Shown: positions 53,162 through 63,321, counted from the stretch's first letter. The stretch is 64,000 nucleotides of DNA from Methylogaea oryzae (GCF_019669985.1 NZ_AP019782.1:2350001-2414000), one strand, 5' to 3'. A program made the numbers and translations. Notes: generated by a model not told the origin, from the sequence alone.

Positions 53162-53992
53162 ATGGAAGCAGCCGAACACTCCGATTTAAGCAATCGATTT
53201 TTCGAGTATTTCGAAATCCTCCCGGCGGATAGCGAAGCGCTGAGACAAGAGGCTTTCAAAATCCGTTACGAAGCGTTTTTCAACTGCCTGCGCCTGCAAA
53301 CGGAAGACCATCCGAACAGCCAGGAAAAAGACGCTTATGACGCCGACGCCCTGCACAGCCTGCTTTACCACCGCCCCAGCGGCGTTTACGCCGGAACGCT
53401 GCGCCTCATCGTGCCGAAACCGAACGACGACGCTTGGAGGTTTCACATCGAGCGAGTGGCCGGCCGCCATTTTTACAACCCGGTCATGCCGTCCAGCCTC
53501 GCCACACGCCCCGCCATCGGGGAGATTTCCCGGTTTTGCCTGTCTCGACAGTTCCGCGTCCGGCAAGGCGAATGGGATCGGCCGGAAGGCCTGCCGGACA
53601 TGGCATCATCGCCGGCGGCTGCCGGCGAACGGCGCACGCTGCCCCACCCGATACTCGGCTTGGTAGCCGCGGCGATTCGCATGAGCCGAAACCAGGGGAT
53701 GGTTTATTGGTACGCCATGATGGAGCCCGGCCTGGAACGGCGGCTCAAACAATTCGGCCTCGAGTTTCACCCCATCAGCGATCTTTTCTATCACTACGGC
53801 CCGCGAAGGGCTTATCTGGCCCATTTGCCGCGCATGCTCGACCAGATGCGGAAAACCCACCCGCAGGTATGGCACTTATTGACCGGCGGCGGCGCCATGG
53901 CGTTTCCTCCCGACGGGGCCGGACCAGAACTATTGGAGCGATATTCGCGCCAGTCTCCTCTCAATCCAGCCGAAGCCGCCCAGCATGCCTAG
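53162..53992 (+). CDS. PEP-CTERM/exosortase system-associated acyltransferase
   Basis: This 276-aa GNAT-like N-acyltransferase has FEILPADSEALRQEAFKIRY at the front, GEISRFCLSRQFRVRQGE in the middle and PILGLVAAAIRMSRNQGM, all family marks of the TIGR03694-type enzyme that accompanies exosortase loci. It resembles autoinducer and N-acyl amino-acid synthases and may acylate an amino-acid or lipid precursor. No exosortase or PEP-CTERM substrate is visible within the window. The 3' end overlaps the next gene by 8 bp. Confidence 0.83.
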   Translation: MEAAEHSDLSNRFFEYFEILPADSEALRQEAFKIRYEAFFNCLRLQTEDHPNSQEKDAYDADALHSLLYHRPSGVYAGTLRLIVPKPNDDAWRFHIERVAGRHFYNPVMPSSLATRPAIGEISRFCLSRQFRVRQGEWDRPEGLPDMASSPAAAGERRTLPHPILGLVAAAIRMSRNQGMVYWYAMMEPGLERRLKQFGLEFHPISDLFYHYGPRRAYLAHLPRMLDQMRKTHPQVWHLLTGGGAMAFPPDGAGPELLERYSRQSPLNPAEAAQHA

Positions 53993-54464
53993 CGCGGCAA
54001 CGGACGCAACGCCATCGAAAAATCGGCGCATCGCCGGTTTCGCCCGCGCGCTCGTCCTGTCGGGAACGCTTTTTTTCAGCGCGACCGCCTCGGCCGACGC
54101 CGACAACATCGCCGTCGTCGCCCGCGCCCAGGAACACGCCAACCCGGCACTTTCGCGCAACACGCTGCAAGCCATATTCGGCATGCGCCTGCGCACCTGG
54201 CCCAACGGCTCGGCCATCAAAGTGTTCGTGCTGCCCGACAACCACCCCGCCCACATCGCCTTTTGCAAACAGGTGTTGCGCGTATTCCCTCACGAAATGC
54301 GCAACGCTTGGGACCGCCTGGTGTTTTCCGGCACCGGCCAAGCCCCCATCGAAGTCGCCACGGAAGAGGAAATGCGCGCCAAGATCGCGGCGATGCCCGG
54401 CGCCATCGGTTACCTGCCCAACGTCATGACCGGCGACGCCATCGCCGTCATTCCCATCAAGTAA
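53985..54464 (+). CDS. PstS-like substrate-binding-type periplasmic protein
   Basis: This 159-aa protein has an N-terminal signal peptide (hydrophobic FARALVLSGTLFFSATASADA) and one domain like half of a phosphate-binding protein (LSRNTLQAIFGMRLRTWPNG, VFLPD-like VFVLPDNHPAH, PGAIGYLPNVM). At this length it resembles the short PstS-like proteins found beside porins. Its overlap with the upstream gene and closeness to the barrel protein downstream suggest a joint sensing or uptake unit. Confidence 0.75.
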   Translation: MPSAATDATPSKNRRIAGFARALVLSGTLFFSATASADADNIAVVARAQEHANPALSRNTLQAIFGMRLRTWPNGSAIKVFVLPDNHPAHIAFCKQVLRVFPHEMRNAWDRLVFSGTGQAPIEVATEEEMRAKIAAMPGAIGYLPNVMTGDAIAVIPIK

Positions 54465-54472
54465 TCCTGCCT

Positions 54473-55804
54473 ATGGACTCGTTAATGACAGCTTTTTCCA
54501 GGGACTCGCGAAAAGCACGCCGCAGCCAGAGCGCAAAACCGGCGCCGCTGCGGCGGCATAACGCCTGGCAACCCCGCATCGCCGCCGTCTGCCGGATGCT
54601 GCCATGGCTCGTTTGCTCCCTGCCGGCGGCAGCCCTGGAGCCTTTCGAGGGCGCGCAGGTGCACGGCTTCCTCAGCCAAGGCTACATATTGACGAGCGGC
54701 AACCAGCTGTTCGGCGACAGCCGCCACGGCGGCAGCCTCGATTACACGCAACTGGGCGTGAACGGCTCCTGGCGGCTGCTGCCGCAATTGCAGATTTCCG
54801 CCCAAGGCTTGTACCGGCGCGCCGGCGTAGGCCACGAAAACGACAAAAGGCTGGACTACGGATTCCTCGACTACACGCCCCTGTCCAACGACGAGTTGAC
54901 CCTGGGCGTGCGGCTAGGCCGCGTCAAGCTGCCCATCGGCCTGTACAACGCCACCCGCGACGTCCCGTTCACCAAGCCGACCATCTTGCTGCCGCAGTCC
55001 ATCTACTTCGAGCGCACCCGCGATTTGGCCCTGTCGGCGGACGGCGGAATGTTCTACGGCGAGCACCGCGCCGATTGGGGCAACATCTCCGCCGACTTCG
55101 GCGTCTTTTCCCTGGGCGTGGACAGCGCGGAATCGAACCTGGCGGTGTTCGGCCGCAATCGGGTAACGGGCCAAAGCTGGCCGGGAAGCCTGCAAAGCAA
55201 GCCGTCCTATATCAGCCGCCTCATGTACGAACACACCGACGAAGACGGCGGCAACCTGCGCCTGGGCATCACCTCGATCTGGCTCAACGCCTATTTCGAT
55301 CCCAAGCTTCCGGCGGCGCAACGGCTGGTGGGAAGGACGCGCTACGATCTGGAAAAAGGCGATTTCACTTTCCAACCATGGTATTTTTCCGCTCAATACA
55401 CCGCCGAAAACTGGAGCCTGACCGGCGAATACGCTTTCCGCCAACTGCATTTCCAAGGGTTTGGCAGCCCTATGGATCGGCGGGTGGATGGTGAAAGCTG
55501 GTACCTGCAGGGAACTTACCGCCTAGCGCCTCAATGGCAAGCGGTGGCGCGTTACGACGTGTATTACGCCAATCGGGACGACAGGGGCGGCAACGCCGTG
55601 GCGGCGACCCAGCCGACCTATACGCAGTACGCCAAAGACTGGACCGTCGGCTTGCGTTACGACATCACCCCCAAACTCATGCTGCAAACCGAGTACCACC
55701 GGGTCAACGGCACCGGATGGCTGCCGCCCCTGGACAACCCGGACCCCAGGAAGACCCAGAACAACTGGGATATCTTCGCGGTGCTGCTTTCCTACCGGTT
55801 CTAG
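54473..55804 (+). CDS. Outer-membrane beta-barrel, porin-like protein
   Basis: This 443-aa protein has a basic N-terminal segment with a signal-like hydrophobic core (AVCRMLPWLVCSLPAAA), then alternating amphipathic strands typical of a barrel: VHGFLSQGYILTSGN, TLGVRLGRVKLPIGLYNATR, and a terminal strand ending in FAVLLSYRF, where the last Phe is the usual outer-membrane insertion signal. It begins 9 bp after the PstS-like gene. The substrate is unknown. Confidence 0.8.
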   Translation: MDSLMTAFSRDSRKARRSQSAKPAPLRRHNAWQPRIAAVCRMLPWLVCSLPAAALEPFEGAQVHGFLSQGYILTSGNQLFGDSRHGGSLDYTQLGVNGSWRLLPQLQISAQGLYRRAGVGHENDKRLDYGFLDYTPLSNDELTLGVRLGRVKLPIGLYNATRDVPFTKPTILLPQSIYFERTRDLALSADGGMFYGEHRADWGNISADFGVFSLGVDSAESNLAVFGRNRVTGQSWPGSLQSKPSYISRLMYEHTDEDGGNLRLGITSIWLNAYFDPKLPAAQRLVGRTRYDLEKGDFTFQPWYFSAQYTAENWSLTGEYAFRQLHFQGFGSPMDRRVDGESWYLQGTYRLAPQWQAVARYDVYYANRDDRGGNAVAATQPTYTQYAKDWTVGLRYDITPKLMLQTEYHRVNGTGWLPPLDNPDPRKTQNNWDIFAVLLSYRF

Positions 55805-55819
55805 CTTATAAAAACGGGC

Positions 55820-58699
55820 ATGGACAAATCGATGCAATCGGCGAGATTCCTCAGCCTGAAATGGAGCGCCTTGCTGCTCACCAGCTTGGTGTTGATCGCC
55901 GTAACAGGCGCCTATGCCTTCTACAGCTCCTACGAGCTGCATAAGCTGTTCCAGGAACGGCGCGAACAGGTCAAAAATCAAAACGCCCGGCAAGTGCAAG
56001 GCCTGCTGGAGCAATCGGCAAAGCGCCTGCAACAACTGGGCATGACGGTCGCCGCCCTGCCCACCGTGCAGCGATCCCTCTCGGCGACACCGCCGGCCCA
56101 GCCCGGCGAAGACTCCCGGGCAGCCAGAGATCTGGAGGGCATTCTGTCGATTCTCGACCTGGACCTGGGCATACAAACGGCCGCCATATTCACCGACTCG
56201 CCGACGCCCATCGCCGCCAACGGTTGGCGGCAAAACGCCCGGCTGTCGTCGGCGGTCGAACTCGCACGGACCCAGGAAACCCCGATCAGCGTCCACCAAT
56301 GCGACCAGGGCTGCACCCAGTACGCCGCGGTTCCCATCTTGGGCCATTCGCGCAACATCGGCGTGGTGGTGCTCGGCGTATCCCCGGCCGACCTGATATT
56401 GGAATTCCAAGGCGTTTCCGGCTCGGATATCGGCTTGCTGGTGCTGGACAACGCCGAACGCAGCGAAACCGACCCGTCGCGCTGGGTGGCCCCATGGCAA
56501 GCGGCGATCGTGGCGCTAAGCAACGCGGAAGCGAACGCGCCTTTGTTGCGCCAGCTGGCGGCGTCGTTCCCAACGCCCGACAGCCTCGACCGCTCCACGA
56601 TCGTGCAACGGGCGCAACGCAGTTACGAGATCCACTTGGTCCGGCTGAAGCAGTTCGAGCCCGGCAGCCAGGCGTATCTCGTCTTCATCGCCGACATCAG
56701 CGACGAACTGGAGCAAATTGAAATAGCCACGCGCCGCACCGTGCTGCTCGGCTTAGCCGGCTTGGTGGTTTCGGAGTCCTTGTTGCTGGCGATTCTGTGG
56801 ACCCCGATGTCGCGGTTGCGGCGGGCGGCCGACACCCTGCCGATGCTGGCGGAAGCGGCTTACGATCAGGTCCGCGCGACCATTGCCCATAAACGGGGCA
56901 GGCGCTGGACGCGGGACGAAGTGGACGTGCTGGACGACACCGCCATCGCCTTGTCGCACCAGCTGGAGACGCTGAATCAGCAGGTCGTCGACAAGACGCA
57001 AGACCTGTCGGACCGGATGCGGGAATTGGCCAAGGAAAAACGCTTTGTCACGCACATCCTGGACGCCGCCCAGGCGCTGGTCATGACCCACGACAGGCAA
57101 CACAACGTCCTCATGGCCAACCGCTATTGCGAAACCATCACCGGCTATAGCGCGGCGGAATTGCAGGGACAACCGCTGACCGGCCTATTGGCCCAAGAAC
57201 TGTTGCGACCGGCCGTCACGCGGGAACTGGACCGGCTTACCGCCCAGCGAATCGACCACCTCGAAGAAGAGTGGGATATCCGCTGCAAAGACGGCTCGAC
57301 GTTGAACATCGTTTGGCACCATTCCGTGTTAACCGACCAGGATTCCGGCGAACCCATCACCCTGTCCATCGGCATGGATATCACCGCCCGCAAGAACGCC
57401 GAACTGCGGCTGGCCTGGCTGGCCGATCACGATCCCTTGACCCGGCTGTACAACCGCCGCCGTTTTCAAGAAGAACTCAAGGACGCGCTGGCCGCCGGCA
57501 AACGCTATAACCACGGCGGCGCGTTGCTGTTTTTCGACCTCGACCAATTTAAATACGTCAACGACACCAGCGGCCACCGGGCCGGCGATCAATTGCTGGA
57601 ACGGCTGGGCGAGATGCTGCCGCCGTTGCTGGGGGAAACCGACGTGCTCGGACGCATCGGCGGCGACGAATTCGCCGTCATCCTGCCCCACGCCGACGCC
57701 GAAGCGGCTGTCGCCGTGGCAAGAAGCCTATTGGCCCATATCGGTGGCACGGAGTTTTTATTGTCCGGCCGGGTGTACAAAATCTCCGCCAGCATCGGCA
57801 TCGCGCTGTTCCCCCAGGACGGCAACAACGTGGGCGATTTAATGGCCCGCGCCGACATCGCCATGTACCAGGTCAAAGACACCGGCCGCGGCGGTTGGCA
57901 TTTATTCTCGCAAAACGACGAAAGCCACCGGCTGATCCAGGAACGCTTTCTGTGGAAGGAGCGCATCGAAAAGGCCCTCGCCGAGCAACGCTTCCTGCTT
58001 TACGTACAGCCCATCGTCAAAATTCCCGAAGGGCACGCCAGCCATTACGAAGTGTTGCTGCGCATGAAAGGAGAGGACGGCAGCGTCATCGGGCCGGCCC
58101 AGTTCATCGAGGTCGCGGAACGCTCCGGCTTGATCCATGCCATCGACCGCATGGTATTGAGCAGCGCCATTCGCTATCTGGCCATGCTGGAAAACCGGGG
58201 CATTTCCGTCACTTTCGCCATCAACCTGTCCGCCCATGCCTTCAACAACCCGGAGCTGCTGAACCACCTCAGCGGCCTGTTGCAGGAAACCAAGGTCAAT
58301 CCGCGCCAAGTGATCTTGGAAATGACGGAAACCGCGGCGATCGGCGACTTGAATGCCGCCAAAAGCCTGCTCACGTCCATACAGGAGCTCGGCTGCCGCT
58401 TCGCCCTGGACGACTTCGGCGCCGGTTTCTCGTCGTTCTACTATATGCGCGAACTTCCCATGGAATTCGTCAAAATAGACGGCGCATTCATCAGAAAGCT
58501 CGCCGAAAACCCCGACGATCAAGCCTTGGTCGTCGCCATGAGCCAAATCGCCCGCGCCTTCGGCAAAACCACCATCGCGGAACAGGTCGAAAACGCCGAA
58601 ACCCTGCGGCTGCTGGAGCAATTCGGCATCGATTATTCGCAAGGCTATTTCACCGGCAAACCCGCGCCGGTCGAAAACGTTTTCGGCATCGAAGCTTAG
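55820..58699 (+). CDS. Membrane sensor with PAS, GGDEF and EAL domains
   Basis: This 959-aa protein has helices at about 13-35 and 306-328 flanking a periplasmic sensor domain of about 270 residues, which contains a CDQGC pair. Inside the cell come a coiled region, a PAS domain (about 395-520), GGDEF (motif RIGGDEF near 612) and EAL (EVLLR near 742, with DDFGAGFSS, NLSAHAF and a KIDG block). Both c-di-GMP synthesis and breakdown residues look intact; EAL is written EVL but the catalytic Glu is kept. It starts 16 bp after the barrel gene, so the periplasmic binding protein, barrel and c-di-GMP enzyme probably form one signalling operon. Confidence 0.9.
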   Translation: MDKSMQSARFLSLKWSALLLTSLVLIAVTGAYAFYSSYELHKLFQERREQVKNQNARQVQGLLEQSAKRLQQLGMTVAALPTVQRSLSATPPAQPGEDSRAARDLEGILSILDLDLGIQTAAIFTDSPTPIAANGWRQNARLSSAVELARTQETPISVHQCDQGCTQYAAVPILGHSRNIGVVVLGVSPADLILEFQGVSGSDIGLLVLDNAERSETDPSRWVAPWQAAIVALSNAEANAPLLRQLAASFPTPDSLDRSTIVQRAQRSYEIHLVRLKQFEPGSQAYLVFIADISDELEQIEIATRRTVLLGLAGLVVSESLLLAILWTPMSRLRRAADTLPMLAEAAYDQVRATIAHKRGRRWTRDEVDVLDDTAIALSHQLETLNQQVVDKTQDLSDRMRELAKEKRFVTHILDAAQALVMTHDRQHNVLMANRYCETITGYSAAELQGQPLTGLLAQELLRPAVTRELDRLTAQRIDHLEEEWDIRCKDGSTLNIVWHHSVLTDQDSGEPITLSIGMDITARKNAELRLAWLADHDPLTRLYNRRRFQEELKDALAAGKRYNHGGALLFFDLDQFKYVNDTSGHRAGDQLLERLGEMLPPLLGETDVLGRIGGDEFAVILPHADAEAAVAVARSLLAHIGGTEFLLSGRVYKISASIGIALFPQDGNNVGDLMARADIAMYQVKDTGRGGWHLFSQNDESHRLIQERFLWKERIEKALAEQRFLLYVQPIVKIPEGHASHYEVLLRMKGEDGSVIGPAQFIEVAERSGLIHAIDRMVLSSAIRYLAMLENRGISVTFAINLSAHAFNNPELLNHLSGLLQETKVNPRQVILEMTETAAIGDLNAAKSLLTSIQELGCRFALDDFGAGFSSFYYMRELPMEFVKIDGAFIRKLAENPDDQALVVAMSQIARAFGKTTIAEQVENAETLRLLEQFGIDYSQGYFTGKPAPVENVFGIEA

Positions 58700-58805
58700 G
58701 CGAACGTTCGCGCGCCCGGCACGCCCCCGCCGCGCTCCCCGTTAAAGAATTGTGACGCGGTACCGATAAAGTGCATGAAATTCCCGACATTGCGGGGAGG
58801 GAGCC

Positions 58806-59075
58806 ATGTCCGAAATACCGAAGGTTGTCGGGGCCGGTCAATCACTCGACGCGCAACGTTTTCACGGGACGGCCGCACTGCCCCAGCTCGGGCCGGCGGC
58901 ATCGGAAACTGGAGGAGTGGGGGGAGGCGAGCCGCTGTTTACCGAGCGCCGCAAAGTCCCTGATCGCCGCAAACGCCGGCGCGGCGACGATCCCGATGAC
59001 CGATCGTCGCTCCCATTCGACACCAGGCAAAAAAACGAGCGGAGAAAAAGCAGGGCTTTGGATTACGAAGTCTAG
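58806..59075 (+). CDS. Small Arg-rich hypothetical protein
   Basis: This 89-aa protein has a low-complexity Gly-rich first half and a basic second half with RRKVPDRRKRRR and NERRKSRALDYEV, resembling the 'ERRxxxDRR' tails of small proteobacterial proteins of unknown function. GGGAGGGAG sits 5 nt before the ATG, which supports translation. No fold can be assigned. Confidence 0.55.
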   Translation: MSEIPKVVGAGQSLDAQRFHGTAALPQLGPAASETGGVGGGEPLFTERRKVPDRRKRRRGDDPDDRSSLPFDTRQKNERRKSRALDYEV

Positions 59076-59098
59076 CCGGCAGGCGCCGAGGGGAGCGC

Positions 59099-59500
59099 TC
59101 AAGCGCTACGGTTCGCCCTGCTCTGGTCGCTGACCGCCGACAATCGCGCCAGGTCAGCCTCGATTTCCTTGTCCATCGTCGAAAAAGTAGCGGACGTATC
59201 CAAGATGGATGAACGCAGCAGTATCGCGGCGCGCTGCACCTCGCCGGCCTGATGCAGGATGGGCTCGACAATCTCGTTGAATTGCCCAAAAGGTCCGCGG
59301 TACTGCCACTCCCCACCAGAAGCGTAGCGGGTAAAAATACCGCTTTCTTTGGCACGAAACCCGCCGGAGTCGCCGGTAAACGCCTCCCCCACCTGCATGA
59401 AGCGAAGGATCACGCCGTTAACGCAGGTCGAGCCTTGCTCGCGCAGGATATGATTCAGCGCCGTCAACAAAGCGGCCAGATCATCATGTTCGGCTGTCAT
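59099..59500 (-). CDS. Hypothetical protein
   Basis: This 133-aa soluble, mostly helical protein has a compact middle part (GVILRFMQVGEAFTGDSGGF, GEWQYRGPFGQF) and a C-terminal helix with acidic and basic repeats. I do not recognise the family. It converges on the small Arg-rich gene and has protein-like composition, but no operon partner. Confidence 0.55.
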   Translation of the reverse strand: MTAEHDDLAALLTALNHILREQGSTCVNGVILRFMQVGEAFTGDSGGFRAKESGIFTRYASGGEWQYRGPFGQFNEIVEPILHQAGEVQRAAILLRSSILDTSATFSTMDKEIEADLARLSAVSDQSRANRSA

Positions 59501-59770
59501 CGGCTTTCCCTCATTGACTTGCTCTTAACGGCCGCCCACCGCCGGCACCGACCAGGGCAGCCCCGAAAGGCAAGCGGCGGGCCTTGCCCTAGGTGTTGGA
59601 GACGCTCGACTCGCCCGCAGCGAAGGGAATTCCCCATCAACGCTCGCCGCACAGGCGCTAGGCGCATGCGACCGAATAAGCGGGCTGGCGGCTTGCCGCC
59701 TTCTTTGCGGATCGACCGGCCGCGCGGCTTTTCCGCGCAAAGCCTCAGAAACAGAAAGTTACCGAATGAA
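59501..59770. other. Gap between the hypothetical gene and tRNA-Leu
   Basis: This 270-bp region holds the promoter of the 59099-59500 gene. I see no gene and no terminator-like hairpin after the tRNA. Confidence 0.35.
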
Positions 59771-59857
59771 TGGTGCCCCGGGCCGGACTCGAACCGGCAC
59801 GCTTTTAACGGCGAGGGATTTTAAGTCCCTTGTGTCTACCAATTTCACCACCAGGGC
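59771..59857 (-). tRNA. tRNA-Leu (anticodon UAA)
   Basis: This 87-nt minus-strand gene has a 7-bp acceptor stem (GCCCTGG with CCGGGGC), anticodon loop CTTAAAA (UAA), a long class II variable arm, T-loop GGTTCGAGTCC and an encoded CCA at 59771-59773. Confidence 0.97.
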
Positions 59858-59901
59858 GGAATGTTCTTCGTCCAATGCGCGACGTGAGATGCCCCGTTCC
59901 C

Positions 59902-60549
59902 TTAGGCGTCGCGAACCACATCGTTGATTAGTTTGTATTTCAACGCCAGCCGGGTCAACTCGACGTCGTTCTTGACCCCTAGCTTTTCGTAACAGCGGTA
60001 CCGATAAGTGTTGACGGTCTTCGCGCTGATCATGAGTATTTCAGCCATGTCGGGAATGGTCGTGCCTTGCAAAGTCAGCATGACGACCTCCATCTCCCTT
60101 TGCGACAAACGCTCGAAAGGCGCCAGCTCGCCGGGCAAGACAGACAAGGCGATGTTGCTGGCCACATCCGCGCTCAAATAACGCTTACCCTGTTGCACCA
60201 TCTGGATGGCGGACACCATTTCCGCCGCCGGGCACGACTTTGACACATAACCTTGCACGCCCAAATGCAGCAATTGCTGCGGCAGGGGGCCGTCGTCATG
60301 AACGCTCAAAGCGATGATTTTCGCGTCGGGATAACGCTTGAACAGGCGTTTGCTGGCTTCCACGCCGCCCATGCCGGGCATATTCACGTCCAGTAACACC
60401 ACGTGAGGGTTCACCGTAGGATAAAGCTCCAGCGCTTCCTCCCCCGAACCCGCTACGGCCACGACCCTGATTCCACTACTGTCGTTGAGTAAATACTCAA
60501 TCGCCGTACGGACCAACTCGTGATCGTCAACCAACAGTACATCTATCAT
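59902..60549 (-). CDS. gacA: GacA/UvrY-type response regulator (LuxR/FixJ family)
   Basis: This 215-aa protein has a receiver domain with D8-D9, phospho-acceptor D54 (VVLLDVNMPGMGG) and Lys in YVSKS, then a LuxR-type helix-turn-helix (SQREMEVVMLTLQG, SAKTVNTYRYRCYEKLGVKN). The sequence is closest in style to GacA/UvrY, which activates small RNAs that sequester CsrA. The usual uvrC neighbour is absent and the gene sits between two tRNA genes. The start at 60549 gives the family N terminus; an upstream in-frame start would extend through the tRNA. Confidence 0.8.
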   Translation of the reverse strand: MIDVLLVDDHELVRTAIEYLLNDSSGIRVVAVAGSGEEALELYPTVNPHVVLLDVNMPGMGGVEASKRLFKRYPDAKIIALSVHDDGPLPQQLLHLGVQGYVSKSCPAAEMVSAIQMVQQGKRYLSADVASNIALSVLPGELAPFERLSQREMEVVMLTLQGTTIPDMAEILMISAKTVNTYRYRCYEKLGVKNDVELTRLALKYKLINDVVRDA

Positions 60550-60590
60550 GCCGTCTTCGCCGCCTTCTATCGTTATAGCGAAGCCCAATA

Positions 60591-60679
60591 TGGCGGAGAG
60601 GGTGGGATTCGAACCCACGGAAGGGGATACCTTCAACGGTTTTCAAGACCGCCGCTTTCGACCGCTCAGCCACCTCTCC
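60591..60679 (-). tRNA. tRNA-Ser (anticodon UGA)
   Basis: This 89-nt minus-strand gene has a 7-bp acceptor (GGAGAGG with CCTCTCC), anticodon loop CTTGAAA (UGA), a long variable arm as in class II tRNAs, T-loop GGTTCGAATCC and encoded CCA at 60591-60593. Confidence 0.97.
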
Positions 60680-60791
60680 GAGTTCCTGCGGGAATCATAT
60701 CATATCGGGGAGGTTATGAATCCAACGAAGCGGGGAGCGAACCAAAAGACCGACTGCAAGCGCCGCCCCAAGCTGTTAACATGCGCGACCC

Positions 60792-61811
60792 ATGCGTAAA
60801 AGCGACCTCCATTACGACCTGCCCGAGCGACTCATCGCCCAAACCCCTTTGGCGGAACGGGCCGCTAGCCGCCTGCTGCGGTTGGATGGTCCGAACGGAA
60901 CCCTGGAAGACTTGGCGTTCGCCGATCTGCCCTCGTTGCTTCGCGCCGGCGACCTGCTGGTGTTCAACGACACCCGCGTAATTCCAGCAAGGCTGTTCGG
61001 CCGGAAAGAAAGCGGCGGACGGGTCGAAGTGCTCGTGGAGAGAGTAACGTCCGAACGGCGAGTCCTGGCCCACGTGCGCGCCAGCAAAGCGCCCAAGCCC
61101 GGAAGCCTGTTGCTGCTGGACGGCGGCAGCCGCTGCGTGATGGTGGAGCGGCGAGACGATCTGTTTTTATTGGAATTCTCCGAAACGGTGGACGACGTGC
61201 TGGAGCGCGCCGGCCACATGCCATTGCCGCCCTACATCGCCAGGCCCGACAACGCCGACGATCTCAACCGCTATCAAACCGTATACGCCCGCACCAAAGG
61301 CGCCGTGGCGGCGCCTACCGCCGGACTGCATTTCGATGAAGCCATGCTGGAAAGATTGCGGCTGGGCGGCGTGGCCAGCGCTTTCGTCACCCTGCACGTG
61401 GGCAGCGGCACGTTCCAACCGCTGCGGGCGGAAAAACTGGCGGACCACCACATGCACGCGGAATACTGCGAAGTGTCCCAGGCTACCGTGGACTTGGTGC
61501 GGCAAACCCGCGCCGCCGGCGGCCGAGTTGTGGCGGTGGGCACCACGACGGTGCGCGCCCTGGAGTCGGCCTCGCACAGCGGCGCGCTGGAACCCTATGC
61601 CGGCGACACGGACATATTCATCACCCCCGGTTACCGTTTTCGGAGCGTGGACGCCCTGCTGACCAATTTCCACCTGCCGGAATCGACCTTGCTGGCCCTG
61701 GTCTGCGCATTCGCCGGCTACGGCCATACCATGGCCGCCTACCGCCACGCGGTGGAACGGGAATACCGCTTCTTCAGCTACGGCGACGCCATGTTCGTCA
61801 CCCGCGCATGA
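60792..61811 (+). CDS. queA: S-adenosylmethionine:tRNA ribosyltransferase-isomerase
   Basis: This 339-aa enzyme transfers the ribosyl part of SAM to 7-aminomethyl-7-deazaguanine in tRNA to make epoxyqueuosine. Family blocks are present: [55 protein letters not shown] and [13 protein letters not shown]. It starts the coupled plus-strand set and overlaps the next gene by 4 bp. The usual tgt neighbour is absent here. Confidence 0.95.
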   Translation: MRKSDLHYDLPERLIAQTPLAERAASRLLRLDGPNGTLEDLAFADLPSLLRAGDLLVFNDTRVIPARLFGRKESGGRVEVLVERVTSERRVLAHVRASKAPKPGSLLLLDGGSRCVMVERRDDLFLLEFSETVDDVLERAGHMPLPPYIARPDNADDLNRYQTVYARTKGAVAAPTAGLHFDEAMLERLRLGGVASAFVTLHVGSGTFQPLRAEKLADHHMHAEYCEVSQATVDLVRQTRAAGGRVVAVGTTTVRALESASHSGALEPYAGDTDIFITPGYRFRSVDALLTNFHLPESTLLALVCAFAGYGHTMAAYRHAVEREYRFFSYGDAMFVTRA

Positions 61812-62899
61812 GCCCGAAGCCGCCGGCCCTGCACCGCTTCGGCTGGCGCTATCTGCTGCCGCCGTTGTTGCTGGGCGGCGGCCTCATCGCCTATTTGTGG
61901 CAATGGCAATTGGCCCAAAACGGCATGGCGCTGGCCGATCTCTGGGCCAAGCTGCCGAAAAACGGCGCGGTATTCGGCTGGCTGGGATTGGCGCTGTCCA
62001 TGGATTGGCTGCGCGACTTCGCCTATATGTGGCAGTTGCGCATACTCACCGACCGGCGCCTGTCCTGGCTGGCCTGCTGCCAAATCCTGCTGATCTGGAA
62101 TTTCTCCGCCGCCGTGTCACCCTCCATGGTCGGCGGCGCGCCGCTGGCCCTGTTCATGCTGACGCGGGAAGGCTTAAGCCTGGGTACCGCCACAGCCATC
62201 GTGTTCACCACGGTGTTTCTGGACCAGGCGTTTTACCTGGGCATACCGCCCGTTACGACGCTGCTGGTGGACCATGCCGCCATCGTCGCGCCGTTGGCGG
62301 ATCTCAATTCGGGCCTGATGGAGGGCGGAGTGATCGCCGGCTTTTGGAGCGCGTTCGGCTCCATGGCCGCTTATGTGGCCTTCCTGGCTTTTGCCCTCTT
62401 CGTGGCGCCGGGCTGGGTCAACCGCCGTCTCAAGCAACTGCTGCGCTGGCGGCGCATGAAACCCTGGCGGCGGCGCGGCTGGCGCATGCTGGACGATCTT
62501 AAAGCGGCCTCGAGCAACCTGCGCGCCCGGCCGCAACGATTCTGGTGGCAGCTGTGGGCCGTCACCTCCCTCGCCTGGATCGGCCGCTATCTAGTACTCA
62601 ACTGCGTGCTGCAAGCCTTCGCCGGCCACACCATGGGCTGGCAAGAACACGTGCTGGCCTTCGCCCGCCAGGCCGGCTTATATGTGCTTATGGTGGTGTC
62701 CCCCACCCCGGGCAGCGCCGGCATGGCGGAAATGGCCTTCGCCTGGCTGTTCCGCGATCTCATCCCGCCCGGCCTGGAACTGACCCTGGCGATGATCTGG
62801 CGCGGCATTGGCTATTATCCCTACCTGATCATCGGCATCCCGATGATGACCTGGTGGCTCAAGCGCGTGCGCTTGGCCGGACTGTTGGAGAAAGAGTGA
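61808..62899 (+). CDS. Lysylphosphatidylglycerol synthase TM-domain protein (UPF0104)
   Basis: This 363-aa membrane protein has about eight helices with the family features [28 protein letters not shown] and [19 protein letters not shown]. The domain was named from the flippase part of MprF, but stand-alone members have unknown function. The start overlaps the queA stop (ATGA) and its stop overlaps the next start (TGATG). Confidence 0.85.
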   Translation: MSPKPPALHRFGWRYLLPPLLLGGGLIAYLWQWQLAQNGMALADLWAKLPKNGAVFGWLGLALSMDWLRDFAYMWQLRILTDRRLSWLACCQILLIWNFSAAVSPSMVGGAPLALFMLTREGLSLGTATAIVFTTVFLDQAFYLGIPPVTTLLVDHAAIVAPLADLNSGLMEGGVIAGFWSAFGSMAAYVAFLAFALFVAPGWVNRRLKQLLRWRRMKPWRRRGWRMLDDLKAASSNLRARPQRFWWQLWAVTSLAWIGRYLVLNCVLQAFAGHTMGWQEHVLAFARQAGLYVLMVVSPTPGSAGMAEMAFAWLFRDLIPPGLELTLAMIWRGIGYYPYLIIGIPMMTWWLKRVRLAGLLEKE

Positions 62900-63321
62900 T
62901 GTTCGAGCTGCACCCCCGCTTGCAACAGGACTGCATCGTCCTGGGGCGCTTCCCTCTCTGTCTGCTGCTGCTGATGAACGACAGCCACTACCCCTGGTTC
63001 ATCCTGGTGCCGGAACGAGCGGAAGCCAGAGAGATTTTCCAACTGAGTGAATTGGATCAGCTACAACTGATGCGAGAATCCAGCGCCCTGGCGCAGGCCA
63101 TATCCGAGGTATTCCAAGCGGACAAAATCAACATCGCCGCCATCGGCAACCTGGTGCCGCAACTGCATGTGCACCACGTGGCGCGCTACCGGGACGACAT
63201 CGCCTGGCCCAAGCCGATCTGGGGTTACGCCGAAGCCGTTCCTTACGACGCCGCCGGCATCGCCGCCGTGAAATCCCGCCTGGAGCCGGCCCTGGGCGAC
63301 AGCTACACAGCCCAGCCGTGA
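62899..63321 (+). CDS. HIT family protein
   Basis: This 140-aa HIT domain has the histidine triad region [11 protein letters not shown], with an earlier [12 protein letters not shown] and [11 protein letters not shown], and hydrolyses nucleotidyl groups. It is closest to the proteobacterial HIT class where the triad reads HxHxH-like HVHHV. It is coupled to the neighbours by TGATG and GTGA overlaps. Confidence 0.85.
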   Translation: MFELHPRLQQDCIVLGRFPLCLLLLMNDSHYPWFILVPERAEAREIFQLSELDQLQLMRESSALAQAISEVFQADKINIAAIGNLVPQLHVHHVARYRDDIAWPKPIWGYAEAVPYDAAGIAAVKSRLEPALGDSYTAQP

